NCBI GenBank assembly: GCA_047638395.1
Contig: JBLIMV010000022.1
Location: 38,880-102,879 of the forward strand
Source: CAXBCP01 sp047638395
Lineage (GTDB): Bacteria > Pseudomonadota > Alphaproteobacteria > MPNO01 > UBA830
DNA: 64,000 nt
Reading direction: 5' to 3'
Shown here: piece after piece, positions 17,661 through 27,005 of the stretch
Numbering within the stretch: the first letter of the stretch is position 1
Layout: every line of letters begins with the position of its first letter
Translations under genes and position numbers: made by a program
The notes under the pieces: generated by a model
What the model was told of the DNA's origin: nothing
The model's database searches: none
Seen by the model: only the letters and a program-made list of their open reading frames with translations

Positions 17661-18839
17661 CTGCGGCGGTGTATCCGGCGGGGGTCCCAGGTCGTCATCG
17701 AACCCGACCCCGGCGAGGGTGCGCCGGCAGATATATTCTTTCCAGATCGCGCCGCGCTCGCCGGTCCAGACTTGCTCGACCGGCCGGTCCGTGGCATCGA
17801 CAAACTGGATCAGGCCATCTTCGCGACCGAGGCTGACGCAGCGGAAACTGTAGCTGAAGTCAAATGCACCGGGCGGTGTACCGCTTAGGCGGGCAGTGAA
17901 GGTGTGGGCCGCAAGCTCGCCCATCGGCCGCCCCGCTGCACAGCTCATCCGGCATTTTCCCGCGAATTCGGTCATCACATGGGCCGCGTCGCCGACCGCA
18001 AGAATGTCGGGATGACTGACGGATGTCAGGGTGCTGTCGGTCACGACCTGGCCGCTTTCCGTCACCTCTATACCGGCGTCGGCTGCGAGTGGCGGTACCA
18101 GGAATCCTGCCGCCCAGAGGCATACATCGAACGGGATTGTCCCGCCGTCTTCCATTTCGGCGTGGTCGGGATGAACGTGGGCAATGCGCGCGCCCGCCGA
18201 AATCTCGACGCCCAGCCGCTGCAGCGTCGCGATCACGTGATCGAAGCCCGCACGTGAGAGGTCCCCCGGATCAGGGCCGGGGGCAAAATTCCGGCCCGGT
18301 GCGAGAATGATTCTGAGGCCGGGCAGGCGTTCGCCGAATTCGCAGGCCGCTTCGATCGCGGTCAGCCCGCCGCCGGCGATCAGCACGCTACCGCCGGAGT
18401 CGGCAAGCTTGGTCAGTCGGTCGCCGAGGGCGGCGGAGCCTTCGGTTGTATCGAGGCATGTGGCGTTGGTGTCGGCACCGGGAACGGCGTGGCGGTCGGT
18501 ATAACTGCCGGGGGCGTATACCAGAGTATCGTATGCGATTTCCGCCCGACCGGCATTGCCCCGGTCGATTTTTACCTGTCGGCGGTTTGGGTCAATGCCG
18601 GCGACTTTTGCCTGCACGAACCGGCCATGGCGCGCGGTCATGAAATCTTTGTAGGGCAGGTGCCGTGGCGAGCTGCCACCGGCGATCTCGTGCAGGCGAA
18701 TGCGTTCAACGAATTCAGGTTTCGCATCAATGAGCGTGAGCGAAACGTTGGGGACAGCCTCGCCGATGCGGGCTGCTGTTGTCAGCCCGGCATAGCCGCC
18801 ACCGATCACGACAACTCTGTGTGGGTCGGTATCTGCCAT
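17652..18839 (-). CDS. NAD(P)/FAD-dependent oxidoreductase (NDH-2/AIF-like)
   Basis: This 395-aa flavoprotein has two dinucleotide folds: FAD-binding VVVIGGGYAGLTTAARI near the N-terminus and NAD-binding VLIAGGGLTAIEAACEF near residue 165, plus the C-terminal FAD motif ILAVGDAAHV. The arrangement fits the pyridine nucleotide-disulphide family in its type II NADH dehydrogenase/AIF branch, with no redox-active CxxC. No membrane helix is evident, so a peripheral membrane or soluble role is likely. The electron acceptor cannot be told from sequence. It converges on hdaA and is followed upstream by rnd on the same strand. Confidence 0.82.
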   Translation of the reverse strand: MADTDPHRVVVIGGGYAGLTTAARIGEAVPNVSLTLIDAKPEFVERIRLHEIAGGSSPRHLPYKDFMTARHGRFVQAKVAGIDPNRRQVKIDRGNAGRAEIAYDTLVYAPGSYTDRHAVPGADTNATCLDTTEGSAALGDRLTKLADSGGSVLIAGGGLTAIEAACEFGERLPGLRIILAPGRNFAPGPDPGDLSRAGFDHVIATLQRLGVEISAGARIAHVHPDHAEMEDGGTIPFDVCLWAAGFLVPPLAADAGIEVTESGQVVTDSTLTSVSHPDILAVGDAAHVMTEFAGKCRMSCAAGRPMGELAAHTFTARLSGTPPGAFDFSYSFRCVSLGREDGLIQFVDATDRPVEQVWTGERGAIWKEYICRRTLAGVGFDDDLGPPPDTPPQIS

Positions 18840-18860
18840 CCTGCTGCCTTCAGAACGTTG

Positions 18861-20015
18861 TTAGGTGGGGATCTCGATAACCTTGATGCGGGCGCCGTCG
18901 GCGGTGAGGGCAATCTCTCCGCGTTTCAGCCGCAGAGCATCCTCACCAAAAACCTTACGCCGCCAGCCGGAGAGTGCTCGTACGTCGGCGTCGTCACTGG
19001 CGGCGATGGCATCTATGTCGCCGGATGACGCGATCAGCTTCTGGGCGACTTTGTGACTGTCGCATTTTAATTTCAGCAAGACCTTGAGCAGCTCCATCGA
19101 CGGTCCGTTATCAGACGTATCGACGCGCTCGGCCGGGGGTTCGGGGTAATCGGCGGATTTCATTTTTTCCACCTCGGCCAGCACCGCGATGATCTCGCGG
19201 GCCCGGTCGTTTCCGACACGGTCGCGCGAGATGGCCCGGAGCGACATGAGTTCCTCGGCGCTTTTGGGCAGATGGGCGGCGATCTCGGTGATCGATTCGT
19301 CCTTTATCACCCGGTTCCGCGGCACGTTGTTGTCCTGTGCGGTTTGTTCACGCCAGGCGGCCAGCGCGCGGACGGCGGCAAGGTATTTGGGTTTCCGGCT
19401 CCGGGTCTTCAGGCGCTTCCAGGCATTCTGCGGATCGACCAGGTAGGTCCCGGTATTGGTCAGGATCGCCATCTCGTCATCAAGCCAGGACGTGCGGTCG
19501 TTCGCTTCGAGCCGTTCGGCCAGCTTGCTGTAGATTGTCCGCAAATGCGTCACGTCGCCAAGCGCATATTCAATCTGCTTGTCGCCAAGCGGCCGGCGCG
19601 ACCAGTCGGTGAACCGCATGGTTTTGTCGATGGATTTTTTGGCGATATCGCGTACCAGGCGCTCATATCCGACCGAATCCCCGTAGCCGCAGACCATGGC
19701 GGCAATCTGGGTGTCGAACATCGGCGTCGGGACCTTCCCTGCCAGATTGACGAATATTTCGACATCCTGGCGCGCCGCATGAAATACTTTCAGCACCTGT
19801 TCGTTGGCCAGCAGGTCGAAAAGCGGGGTCAGATCGATCCCGTCCGCCAAGGCATCGATGGCCACCGCTTCGTCCGGCGTACCTACCTGAACGAGGCATA
19901 GCACCGGCCAGTAGGTCTTTTCGCGGATGAATTCCGTATCGACGGTCAGAAAGGGAAAGGCTGCTGCCCGCTCGCAGAACGCTGCAAGGGCTGTCGTTTC
20001 TGTTATTATGCTCAT
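18861..20015 (-). CDS. rnd: Ribonuclease D
   Basis: RNase D is a 3'-5' exonuclease that trims tRNA precursors. The 384-aa product has the DEDD exonuclease motifs: FLTVDTEFIREKTYWP near residue 22, a VFHAARQDVEIF segment and the ALGDVTHLRTIYSKL region, followed by an HRDC domain (AAWREQTAQDNNVPRNRVIKD). The start at ATG 20015 gives the normal family length; an upstream in-frame ATG at 20096 would add 27 residues overlapping the region before aspS. It diverges from aspS, as in many alphaproteobacteria. Confidence 0.95.
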   Translation of the reverse strand: MSIITETTALAAFCERAAAFPFLTVDTEFIREKTYWPVLCLVQVGTPDEAVAIDALADGIDLTPLFDLLANEQVLKVFHAARQDVEIFVNLAGKVPTPMFDTQIAAMVCGYGDSVGYERLVRDIAKKSIDKTMRFTDWSRRPLGDKQIEYALGDVTHLRTIYSKLAERLEANDRTSWLDDEMAILTNTGTYLVDPQNAWKRLKTRSRKPKYLAAVRALAAWREQTAQDNNVPRNRVIKDESITEIAAHLPKSAEELMSLRAISRDRVGNDRAREIIAVLAEVEKMKSADYPEPPAERVDTSDNGPSMELLKVLLKLKCDSHKVAQKLIASSGDIDAIAASDDADVRALSGWRRKVFGEDALRLKRGEIALTADGARIKVIEIPT

Positions 20016-20105
20016 AACGCAGTCATACACGGATTCCAACATAACTTGAAGCGCGGCTGCGTAGGCTATAAAACCCGCTGCAGCCCGCGCCCGCACTGGC
20101 GCGCG

Positions 20106-20149
20106 CCAGATGATACTTATCCGAACACCAGATAATACTTATCCGAACA
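20106..20149. repeat. 22-bp tandem duplication upstream of aspS
   Basis: Two adjacent 22-bp units (20106-20127 and 20128-20149), differing by one base, end 11 bp before the aspS ATG. Each contains ATACTTATCCGAACA. The second copy brings a new spacer between the rnd/aspS promoter region and the aspS Shine-Dalgarno (AAAGGTC). It may alter the aspS leader, but no stable hairpin is visible. Confidence 0.92.
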
Positions 20150-20160
20150 AAGGTCAGACC

Positions 20161-21951
20161 ATGCACGCATATCGCACCCATACCTGCGGCGAACTTCGCG
20201 CCGAAAACGCCGGCACAGAAGCCCGGATTTCCGGGTGGGTTCACCGCATGCGCGATCACGGCAATCTGCTTTTCGTCGACTTGCGCGACCACTATGGGCT
20301 GACCCAGTGTGTGATCGATAGCGAATCGGAGATTTTTTCCCAGATCGAAGGGCTGCGGCTGGAAACAGTCATCTGCGTGACGGGCCGTGTCGAGGAACGC
20401 ACCGACGACACAAAGAACGCGGACCTGCCGACCGGTGCTGTCGAACTGCGTATCGATGCCTGCGAAGTGCTGGGCACCACCGAGCCGCTGCCGCTTGAAG
20501 TGAACAGCGACCGCGATTACGGCGAGGAAATTCGCCTGCGGTACCGGTTCCTCGACCTGCGGCGGGACAAGGTGCATCAGAATATCATTCTGCGCAGCTC
20601 GGTGATCTCCAGCATCCGGCAGCGGATGATCGGTCAGGGTTTCATGGAGTTCCAGACACCGATCCTGACATCGACATCGCCGGAAGGCGCACGTGACTTC
20701 CTGGTGCCAAGCCGTCTGCATCCGGGCCAGTTCTACGCCCTGCCGCAGGCGCCGCAGCAGTTCAAACAGATGATCATGGTCGCCGGGTTCGACCGCTATT
20801 TCCAGATCGCGCCGTGTTTCCGGGATGAGGATGCGCGCGCGGACCGGTCGCCGGGTGAGTTTTATCAGCTCGATATCGAGATGTCGTTTGTCACACAGGA
20901 CGACGTTTTCGATGCGATTGAACCCGTTCTGCACGGCGTGTTCGAGGAATTTGCGAACGGTCGCAAAGTGTCGCCGCAGCCATTCCCGCGGATTACCTAT
21001 GCAGATTCGATGCAGAAATACGGTAGCGACAAGCCGGATCTGCGCAACCCGATCGAAATGAGCGATATCACCGACACGTTCCGGGGGTCGGGCTTCAAGA
21101 TTTTCGCGGGTATGATCGAAAAGGACGAAAACGTCCGTGTCTGGGCGATCCCGGCACCCGGCGGCGGGTCGCGCGCATTCTGCGACCGGATGAATTCCTG
21201 GGCGCAGAAAGAAGGCCAGCCCGGCCTCGGCTATATATTCTTCCGCGATGGCGAAGGTGCCGGACCGGTGGCCAAGAATATTGGCGAGGAACGCACGGAA
21301 GCCCTGCGCACCGAGCTTGGACTGAAGGATGGCGATGCGGTGTTTTTTGTCGCCGGTATACCGAAGAACTTTGCGTCCTTCGCGGGGCAGGCGCGGACCC
21401 AGGTCGGCGAGACCCTCGAACTGATCGACGACAACAGCTTTGAGTTCTGCTGGATCGTCGATTACCCGATGTACGAAATGGATGAGGCAACCGGCAAAAT
21501 CGAATTCAGCCACAACCCGTTCTCCATGCCCCAGGGGGGTGTTGAGGCGCTGGAGACGATGGATCCGCTCGACGTGCTCGCCTATCAGTACGATATCGTC
21601 TGCAACGGCATCGAGCTGTCGAGCGGCGCGATCCGGAACCATCGCCCCGAGATCATGTACAAGGCGTTCGAGATCGCCGGCTATTCGCAGCAGGAAGTCG
21701 AAACCGAATTCGCGGGCATGCTGAACGCGCTGAAATACGGCGCCCCGCCCCATGGCGGCTCCGCGCCGGGTATCGACCGGATCGTGATGCTGCTGGCGGA
21801 TGAGCCGAATATTCGAGAGGTTATTCTGTTCCCGATGAACCAGCAGGCGCAGGACCTGATGATGAACGCGCCGATTCCGGTGGATGAGGAGCGTCTGAAG
21901 GAGCTGTCTCTGCGGGTGGTTCTGCCGCCGGCGGCGAAAAAAGACAGCTAA
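20161..21951 (+). CDS. aspS: Aspartate--tRNA(Asp/Asn) ligase
   Basis: This class II aminoacyl-tRNA synthetase has an N-terminal OB fold (GWVHRMRDHGNLLFVDLRD), motif 2 (FRDEDARADRSPGEFYQ), the bacterial GAD insertion domain and motif 3 (GSAPGIDRIVMLL). The 596-aa product from ATG 20161 has a Shine-Dalgarno AAAGG just upstream; the frame extends 17 codons further but through the tandem repeat. With gatCAB in the same window, the enzyme is probably the non-discriminating type that also charges tRNA-Asn for amidation, though no asparaginyl-tRNA synthetase search was possible. Confidence 0.96.
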   Translation: MHAYRTHTCGELRAENAGTEARISGWVHRMRDHGNLLFVDLRDHYGLTQCVIDSESEIFSQIEGLRLETVICVTGRVEERTDDTKNADLPTGAVELRIDACEVLGTTEPLPLEVNSDRDYGEEIRLRYRFLDLRRDKVHQNIILRSSVISSIRQRMIGQGFMEFQTPILTSTSPEGARDFLVPSRLHPGQFYALPQAPQQFKQMIMVAGFDRYFQIAPCFRDEDARADRSPGEFYQLDIEMSFVTQDDVFDAIEPVLHGVFEEFANGRKVSPQPFPRITYADSMQKYGSDKPDLRNPIEMSDITDTFRGSGFKIFAGMIEKDENVRVWAIPAPGGGSRAFCDRMNSWAQKEGQPGLGYIFFRDGEGAGPVAKNIGEERTEALRTELGLKDGDAVFFVAGIPKNFASFAGQARTQVGETLELIDDNSFEFCWIVDYPMYEMDEATGKIEFSHNPFSMPQGGVEALETMDPLDVLAYQYDIVCNGIELSSGAIRNHRPEIMYKAFEIAGYSQQEVETEFAGMLNALKYGAPPHGGSAPGIDRIVMLLADEPNIREVILFPMNQQAQDLMMNAPIPVDEERLKELSLRVVLPPAAKKDS

Positions 21952-21957
21952 GAAGAC

Positions 21958-22677
21958 CTATTCGGCGGCGAACCGGCCGAGCGATCCTTTTTTCTGCCTT
22001 TTGACGTAGTACATCGCCATATCGGCGCGGCGGATGAGGTCCTTTGGGACGTCGTCGGGCCCGTAGGGCTCTATGCCGAGGCTGACCTTTACAGGCAGAA
22101 GTTCGTCGTGAAATTCGCAGGGCGTGGATTCGATTGCCCATTGCAGGGTGCGGGCACGTTTTGCGCCATCGTTCCACTGTGTCTGCGCAACGATCATGGC
22201 GAATTCGTCTCCGCCGAGACGTGCAACCGTATCGATTTCACGCAATGACTGTCCGGATATCGTCGCGACGTGGCGCAGGACGGCGTCGCCCGCGCAATGG
22301 CCGTGGATGTCGTTGAAATCCTTAAAGCTGTCGATGTCGCAGTAGATCAGGATACCGGTGTGTCCGAACCGCCGGGCACTGGCGAGCGTGCGTTTAAGCT
22401 GCTCCGAGAAACCGCGACGGTTAAAGAGACCTGTCAGTTCATCGGTGAAGGAGAGACCCTGAAGATATTCGATCCGCTCGTTCTGGGTGGCGATCTGCTG
22501 TTCCGCCTGGGCGGCATACATCAGCGCGCGTTCCAGAAGTGCGTCTTTGCGCATCTCCGAACCCGTCTCGGCGTCAGGAATATTTTCGATCAGCCGTGTC
22601 GCGATAACCCCGATCATGTCCATCAATTCAGGATCATTTGCGGTTAGCGAAGCCGAAACCTGTTCCATAAGGATCAT
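21958..22677 (-). CDS. GGDEF domain diguanylate cyclase
   Basis: This cytoplasmic 239-aa enzyme probably makes cyclic di-GMP. A helical N-terminus of about 75 residues leads through the DELTGLFNRRGF signature into a complete GGDEF domain with RLGGDEFAM as active site. An RxxD product-inhibition site (REID) lies five residues before GGDEF. There is no recognisable sensor domain or membrane segment, so input probably comes by partner protein or dimerisation through the N-terminal helix. It converges on aspS with a 6-bp gap. Confidence 0.9.
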   Translation of the reverse strand: MILMEQVSASLTANDPELMDMIGVIATRLIENIPDAETGSEMRKDALLERALMYAAQAEQQIATQNERIEYLQGLSFTDELTGLFNRRGFSEQLKRTLASARRFGHTGILIYCDIDSFKDFNDIHGHCAGDAVLRHVATISGQSLREIDTVARLGGDEFAMIVAQTQWNDGAKRARTLQWAIESTPCEFHDELLPVKVSLGIEPYGPDDVPKDLIRRADMAMYYVKRQKKGSLGRFAAE

Positions 22678-22697
22678 CCGTACACCATATTCAGTCG

Positions 22698-23618
22698 ATG
22701 AGAGTGTTCGCGGTGCAGGTATGCAAGACCTGTGCCACCTGGAAACGGTATTGGAACAGCGCTTTGCATGGTCTTTTAAGCAGAATTCGAAATTGCCCTG
22801 CAGGAATTACCCGGCAAATTTTGCCGGGAACGCGGTATTTTTGTACCGCTATTGCCCTGACGTTTTTGGCTCCGGGAGCGTTGGCGGCCAGTCTGGTCCC
22901 GCATACGGCCCATTATGAGATGAAGCTCCTGTCTTCGCGAGGCGGCAGCGGCATCGAGGCGGTTTCGGGCGATATGGCCGTCCGCTGGGAGGGCGATTGT
23001 GCCGGCTGGACGATGAGCAACCGGACGATCTTCGACGTGACCTATACGGGCGGCGACAGTGTGCGGGTCACGATGGATGCGTCTACATGGGAAGCGGCTG
23101 CGGGGGATCGCTACACTTATCTTGTGCGCACGCTGTTCAACAATAAGGAAACCGAGCGCGTCGAGGGCAAGGCGCGTCTCGATGGCGGGCGCAGAATTGC
23201 GGAATTCACATTGCCGACGCCGAAAACCATTGAGTTGCCGGCCGGAACGATGTTTCCGACGGCGCATACGAAGATGGTGCTCGATGCCGCGGGGGAGACA
23301 CCGGAAATTATCCGCGCGACGGTCTTTGACGGTTTCACTGACGGTGGCGCCCAGTTCGTAAATGCGATTGTGGGAAAACGGCTGCCGGCCGGTAAGGCCG
23401 GGGAGTCGGCGTTTCCCGGACTGCAGCAACAGCCTGCATGGGGCATTAACCTCGCCTTCTTCGATGCGGCGAAGGCCGATGCAGAGCCCGATTCCGAAAT
23501 CCGGCTGAAAATATTCAGGAACGGGATCGCCGAAATGATGGAGATGGATTTTGGCGATTTTCGTCTTCTTGCCGATCTCAAGAAACTCACAACCGGAAAA
23601 CCGCTCTCTTGTAACTAG
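22698..23618 (+). CDS. eipB: EipB family (DUF1849) periplasmic envelope-integrity protein
   Basis: EipB proteins are periplasmic beta-spiral proteins needed for envelope integrity in alphaproteobacteria. After a signal-type segment (FCTAIALTFLAPGALAASLVP) the mature region begins HTAHYEMKL and carries VSGDMAVRWEGDC and FPTAHTKMVLDAA, family landmarks. Two cysteines, one in WEGDCAGW and one in the final KPLSCN, sit where the conserved EipB disulfide is formed. ATG 22698 gives a 45-residue pre-signal extension that looks non-native, so a later start, for example a TTG shortly before the signal core, is likely. The stop codon lies in a three-copy repeat. Confidence 0.87.
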   Translation: MRVFAVQVCKTCATWKRYWNSALHGLLSRIRNCPAGITRQILPGTRYFCTAIALTFLAPGALAASLVPHTAHYEMKLLSSRGGSGIEAVSGDMAVRWEGDCAGWTMSNRTIFDVTYTGGDSVRVTMDASTWEAAAGDRYTYLVRTLFNNKETERVEGKARLDGGRRIAEFTLPTPKTIELPAGTMFPTAHTKMVLDAAGETPEIIRATVFDGFTDGGAQFVNAIVGKRLPAGKAGESAFPGLQQQPAWGINLAFFDAAKADAEPDSEIRLKIFRNGIAEMMEMDFGDFRLLADLKKLTTGKPLSCN

Positions 23619-23650
23619 CTTTTCTGTCACTAGCCCTCCTGTCACTAGCC
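23606..23650. repeat. 15-bp tandem repeat (three copies) over the eipB stop
   Basis: Three 15-bp units (23606-23620, 23621-23635, 23636-23650) share CTGTCACTAGC; the last two differ by two bases. The eipB TAG stop lies in the first unit, so the stop sequence has been copied twice downstream into the gap before the ROK kinase gene. Confidence 0.88.
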
Positions 23651-23681
23651 AAGGGCAATGGGCGGCTTGGGCCCTAAATGC

Positions 23682-24587
23682 TTAGCGTTGAGCCGGCCAA
23701 AGCCAGGCCGCGCCGCGGACTCCGCTCGAATCACCGTGTTTCGGTGGCAGCAATGCCGTCTGGACGCTGTCGGAGAAAACGTAGGCGGGCAGCAGGTCGG
23801 GCACCTTGCGGTATAACCGGTCGATTCCGGACAGTCCGCCGCCCAGGACCACCGCCGCCGGATCAAGAATATTGATCACCGTGGCGAGGGCCCTGGCGAG
23901 GCGGTTTTCGTAGCGGGTCATTGTGGCGTCGGCATCGGGCTCACCCCAGTCGGCGGCAGCGGCGATATCCGGTGGCGACAGGATGTGCCCCGTCGCGGCC
24001 TTGTGGTCGGCCGACAGGCCCGGCCCTGACAGGTAGGTCTCGATACAGCCTATCCGTCCGCAATAGCACGTGGGTGCCTCTGTGCCGGATCTCTGTAGGC
24101 CGCCCGGCATTGGATTGTGGCCCCACTCACCGGCAATGGCGTTCGGCCCGCTGAGCTGCTTGCCGCCTATAACGATGCCGCCGCCGACGCCGGTGCCGAG
24201 GATGACGCCAAAGACCGATGCCAGTCCCGCCGCGGCGCCATCGGTGGCTTCCGACAGAGCGAAACAGTCGGCGTCGTTCGCGATGCGGATTTCGCGCGCC
24301 ATTGCCTGCGCCAGATCGGTTTCCAGCGGCTTGCCGATCAGGCAGGTCGAATTGGCATTTTTGACGAGACCGGTGGCGGGCGAAATCGCGCCTGGAATAC
24401 CGACGCCGACGGAACCGGCACTGTTCGTTTTATTTTCTATGAGGTGAATGAGTGAGGCGACAGCGGCGACCGTGGCGGGGTAATCGCCTGCGGGCGTCGG
24501 GATGCGTTCTCTGAAAAGCGTCGTGCCGTCGGAGTCCAGCGCGATTCCTTCGATTTTGGTGCCTCCGATGTCGATTCCAATTCTCAT
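23682..24587 (-). CDS. ROK family sugar kinase (fructokinase-like)
   Basis: The 301-aa protein has ATP-binding GIDIGGTKIEGIALD at the N-terminus, the ROK signature around GVGGGIVIGGKQL, the substrate-binding EWGHNPMP segment and the zinc motif CYCGRIGCIETYLSG. These fit a cytoplasmic hexokinase of the ROK family acting on fructose, glucose or N-acetylglucosamine; the exact sugar is not determined. No LacI-type helix-turn-helix is present, so it is an enzyme rather than a repressor. It diverges from divK across 260 bp. Confidence 0.9.
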   Translation of the reverse strand: MRIGIDIGGTKIEGIALDSDGTTLFRERIPTPAGDYPATVAAVASLIHLIENKTNSAGSVGVGIPGAISPATGLVKNANSTCLIGKPLETDLAQAMAREIRIANDADCFALSEATDGAAAGLASVFGVILGTGVGGGIVIGGKQLSGPNAIAGEWGHNPMPGGLQRSGTEAPTCYCGRIGCIETYLSGPGLSADHKAATGHILSPPDIAAAADWGEPDADATMTRYENRLARALATVINILDPAAVVLGGGLSGIDRLYRKVPDLLPAYVFSDSVQTALLPPKHGDSSGVRGAAWLWPAQR

Positions 24588-24848
24588 TCAGGCTCCATTC
24601 GCCCTTTTTACATACAGGTGTGTGAAGGTTTTCCCGAAGATCGCATAAACCTTTGACTTGGGCGACTTTCCAAGAAAGATTACCAAATGTTAACGAATAA
24701 TACGGATGATGGCTCTGAAGTTCCCGAAATGTCGGGATTATCAAACGACTTGGCGAAGGGCCGCTGCCGTTGACGATCGCTTTTCACATATTACGTCACC
24801 GATACAGGCCGCGCGATTGCGCGCGCGCCGCCAGAGTCAGGGATTAAG

Positions 24849-25217
24849 ATGGACCAAAAGAAAATTCTTATTGTCGAAGACAACGAGCTGAACATGAAAC
24901 TGTTTCATGACCTGCTCGAAGTTCACGGCTATACGACGTTACAGACCAAAGACGGTCGCGAAGCCCTGCAATTGGCACGCGAACATCGTCCTGATCTTAT
25001 CCTGATGGATATTCAGCTGCCGGAAGTCTCCGGGCTGGAGGTCACGAAATGGATCAAGGCTGATGATGAACTTAAATCCATTCCGGTTATCGCCGTGACG
25101 GCATTCGCCATGAAAGGCGATGAGGAAAAGATCCGCAGCGGCGGATGCGAAGCCTATATCGCCAAGCCGATTTCGGTGAACAGCTTCCTGGAGACCATCC
25201 AGACGGTTCTGGGGTAA
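24849..25217 (+). CDS. divK: Single-domain response regulator DivK
   Basis: DivK is the cell-cycle response regulator that, when phosphorylated at the pole, controls CtrA activity through DivL and CckA. The 122-aa receiver domain has the acidic pocket (IVEDN), the phosphoacceptor Asp in LILMDIQLPEVSG near residue 53, the switch Thr in VTAFAM and the KP motif in AYIAKPIS. Length, the N-terminus KKILIVEDNELNMKLF and its position directly before pleD are diagnostic. The 14-bp gap to pleD indicates an operon. Confidence 0.96.
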   Translation: MDQKKILIVEDNELNMKLFHDLLEVHGYTTLQTKDGREALQLAREHRPDLILMDIQLPEVSGLEVTKWIKADDELKSIPVIAVTAFAMKGDEEKIRSGGCEAYIAKPISVNSFLETIQTVLG

Positions 25218-25230
25218 TTAAGGGAAAATC

Positions 25231-26646
25231 ATGTCCGCTCGCGTACTAGTCGTTGACGATATTGCCGCAAACGTCCGTTTGCTCGAAGCCAAGCTGCTTG
25301 TCGAGTATTACGAGGTTCTAACGGCGAATGACGGTGCGACGGCCCTTGAAATCGTCGCCGAGGCGATGCCCGATATCGTTCTGCTCGATGTCATGATGCC
25401 CGGCATGGACGGCTTCGAGGTCTGCCAGCGTATCAAGGACAACCCCGCAACGGCGCATATTCCGGTCGTCATGGTGACGGCGCTGAGCGAAGTGTCGGAC
25501 AGGGTCAAAGGACTTGAAGCCGGCGCCGACGATTTTCTGACCAAGCCGGTCAACGACCTGGCGCTATTTGCCCGCATACGGTCACTCGTCCGTCTTAAAC
25601 GTGCGATGGATGAATGGCGGGCCCGCGAATCCACATTTACGCAATTCGGCCTCAACAATGCGATCGCGCCGGAAGATACCGACCCGTCGACGCTGCAGGT
25701 CTTACTGGTTGCCGACGAATACGGCCCGTCTCAGCGGATCGTCGAGACGCTGTCGGAAGAGGGCTACAGTGTCGAACATGCGACATCGACCGATGATGCG
25801 ACCATCAAGGCGCTGGACGGCGATTTCCATCTGATTCTGGTCGATGACCGTGTCGGCGGCAATGACGTCTTGCGGTTCTGCTCACAACTCCGCTCGAGCG
25901 GCGTGACGCGCCATTCGCCGATCCTGATCATGCTGGATGATGGCGACACCGAACGCCTCGCGAAGGCGCTCGACCTCGGCGTGAACGATTACCTCGTGCG
26001 GCCGGTGAATAAGAATGAGCTCACCGCGCGTGCCAAGACCCAGATACGGCGCAAACAGTTTGAAGACAATCTGCGCCAGCAATACGAAAAAAGCCTGACC
26101 GCGGCAGTCACCGACAGCCTGACCGGGCTCTATAACCGGCGCTATCTGGAAACCCATTATGAAGAGCTTTCGCGCGACCTTCGGGGCGGCGGCAAGCCGA
26201 TCTCCATGCTGATCATGGATGTCGATCACTTTAAAGCAGTCAATGACGATTATGGCCATGCGGCCGGCGACGAAGTCCTTCGGGGTCTCGCGCAGCGGGT
26301 GCTGAGCGGTATTCGTGGCTTCGATACTGCAATCCGGCTGGGCGGTGAAGAATTCGTCGTGCTGATGCCGAATGTTGAGGGCCGGTCGGCCGTCATCGCG
26401 GCAAACCGGTTGCGTGAAATGGTCGAAGCCAAACCGTTCGATATCGACGATAACGGCCAGTCGCTGAAAATTACCATGAGTATCGGTGTTGCCACGGGGC
26501 TTGCCGGTGAAATCGCGCTGAACGATCTGCTCGAGCGTGCCGACCAGGCGCTCTATACGGCGAAAAACGGTGGACGTAACCGGGTGGAGGTTGCCGACGA
26601 CCTGCCGACTGCTTCAGACCCGTTACCGGAAGCCGCACGCGCCTGA
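25231..26646 (+). CDS. pleD: Response regulator/diguanylate cyclase PleD
   Basis: PleD is a c-di-GMP synthase controlling the motile-to-sessile transition. The 471-aa protein has receiver domain 1 (phospho-Asp in DIVLLDVMMPGMDGF near residue 53), an adaptor receiver domain (about 150-270) and a C-terminal GGDEF domain with active-site RLGGEEFVVLM. An RxxD inhibition site (RGFD) lies five residues before GGEEF, so product feedback should operate. Architecture and the upstream divK match Caulobacter PleD. A terminator hairpin follows. Confidence 0.97.
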   Translation: MSARVLVVDDIAANVRLLEAKLLVEYYEVLTANDGATALEIVAEAMPDIVLLDVMMPGMDGFEVCQRIKDNPATAHIPVVMVTALSEVSDRVKGLEAGADDFLTKPVNDLALFARIRSLVRLKRAMDEWRARESTFTQFGLNNAIAPEDTDPSTLQVLLVADEYGPSQRIVETLSEEGYSVEHATSTDDATIKALDGDFHLILVDDRVGGNDVLRFCSQLRSSGVTRHSPILIMLDDGDTERLAKALDLGVNDYLVRPVNKNELTARAKTQIRRKQFEDNLRQQYEKSLTAAVTDSLTGLYNRRYLETHYEELSRDLRGGGKPISMLIMDVDHFKAVNDDYGHAAGDEVLRGLAQRVLSGIRGFDTAIRLGGEEFVVLMPNVEGRSAVIAANRLREMVEAKPFDIDDNGQSLKITMSIGVATGLAGEIALNDLLERADQALYTAKNGGRNRVEVADDLPTASDPLPEAARA

Positions 26647-26691
26647 AGCCTGTCTCTGGCGGCATTGACGGCGGATTATCCGGCTTCATTA

Positions 26692-26723
26692 CGAAAAACG
26701 CCGCCCATTGGGCGGCGTTTTCG
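26692..26723. terminator. Bidirectional terminator between pleD and rpmG
   Basis: A near-perfect inverted repeat CGAAAAACGCCGCC / GGCGGCGTTTTCG with a 5-base loop is flanked by A-run and T-run on the two strands. It can end both the divK-pleD transcript and the converging rpmG transcript. Confidence 0.9.
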
Positions 26724-26741
26724 CATTAAAAGGCCGAGTGC

Positions 26742-26909
26742 CTATTTAATTTTTGTTTCTCTGAATGCGACGTGTTTGCGCGCAACCGGATCGTATTTCC
26801 GGAATTCGAGTTTTTCTGTCTGCGTGCGCGGGTTTTTCTTCGCGACATAGAAATAGCCGGTATCCGCGGTGCTCAACAGTTTAACGACGATAGTGCTCGA
26901 TCTGGCCAT
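26742..26909 (-). CDS. rpmG: 50S ribosomal protein L33
   Basis: The 55-residue frame starts MARSSTIVVKLLSTADTGYF and ends HVAFRETKIK, the conserved L33 sequence with many Lys/Arg. It lacks the two CxxC zinc motifs, so it is the zinc-independent form, as in most alphaproteobacteria. A Shine-Dalgarno AGGAG lies upstream of the ATG. Confidence 0.96.
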   Translation of the reverse strand: MARSSTIVVKLLSTADTGYFYVAKKNPRTQTEKLEFRKYDPVARKHVAFRETKIK

Positions 26910-27005
26910 TCTATTTCTCCTGAAATGCAGGACCTGAAAATTTGCGGGAAACTGACCGGTTCAGCCCGGTCTGTCAAGGATTTGGTGCGCCGGGCGACAT
27001 GAAAA

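Noticed and set aside
20023..21753. 576-aa open frame antisense to aspS
   Set aside because: It is fully antisense to AspRS, a strongly conserved gene; such long shadow frames are common in GC-rich DNA and this one has no family resemblance.
24588..24848. Promoter of divK with TTGACT near 24653
   Set aside because: The matching -10 (AAGATT) is too weak and far from the gene to report.
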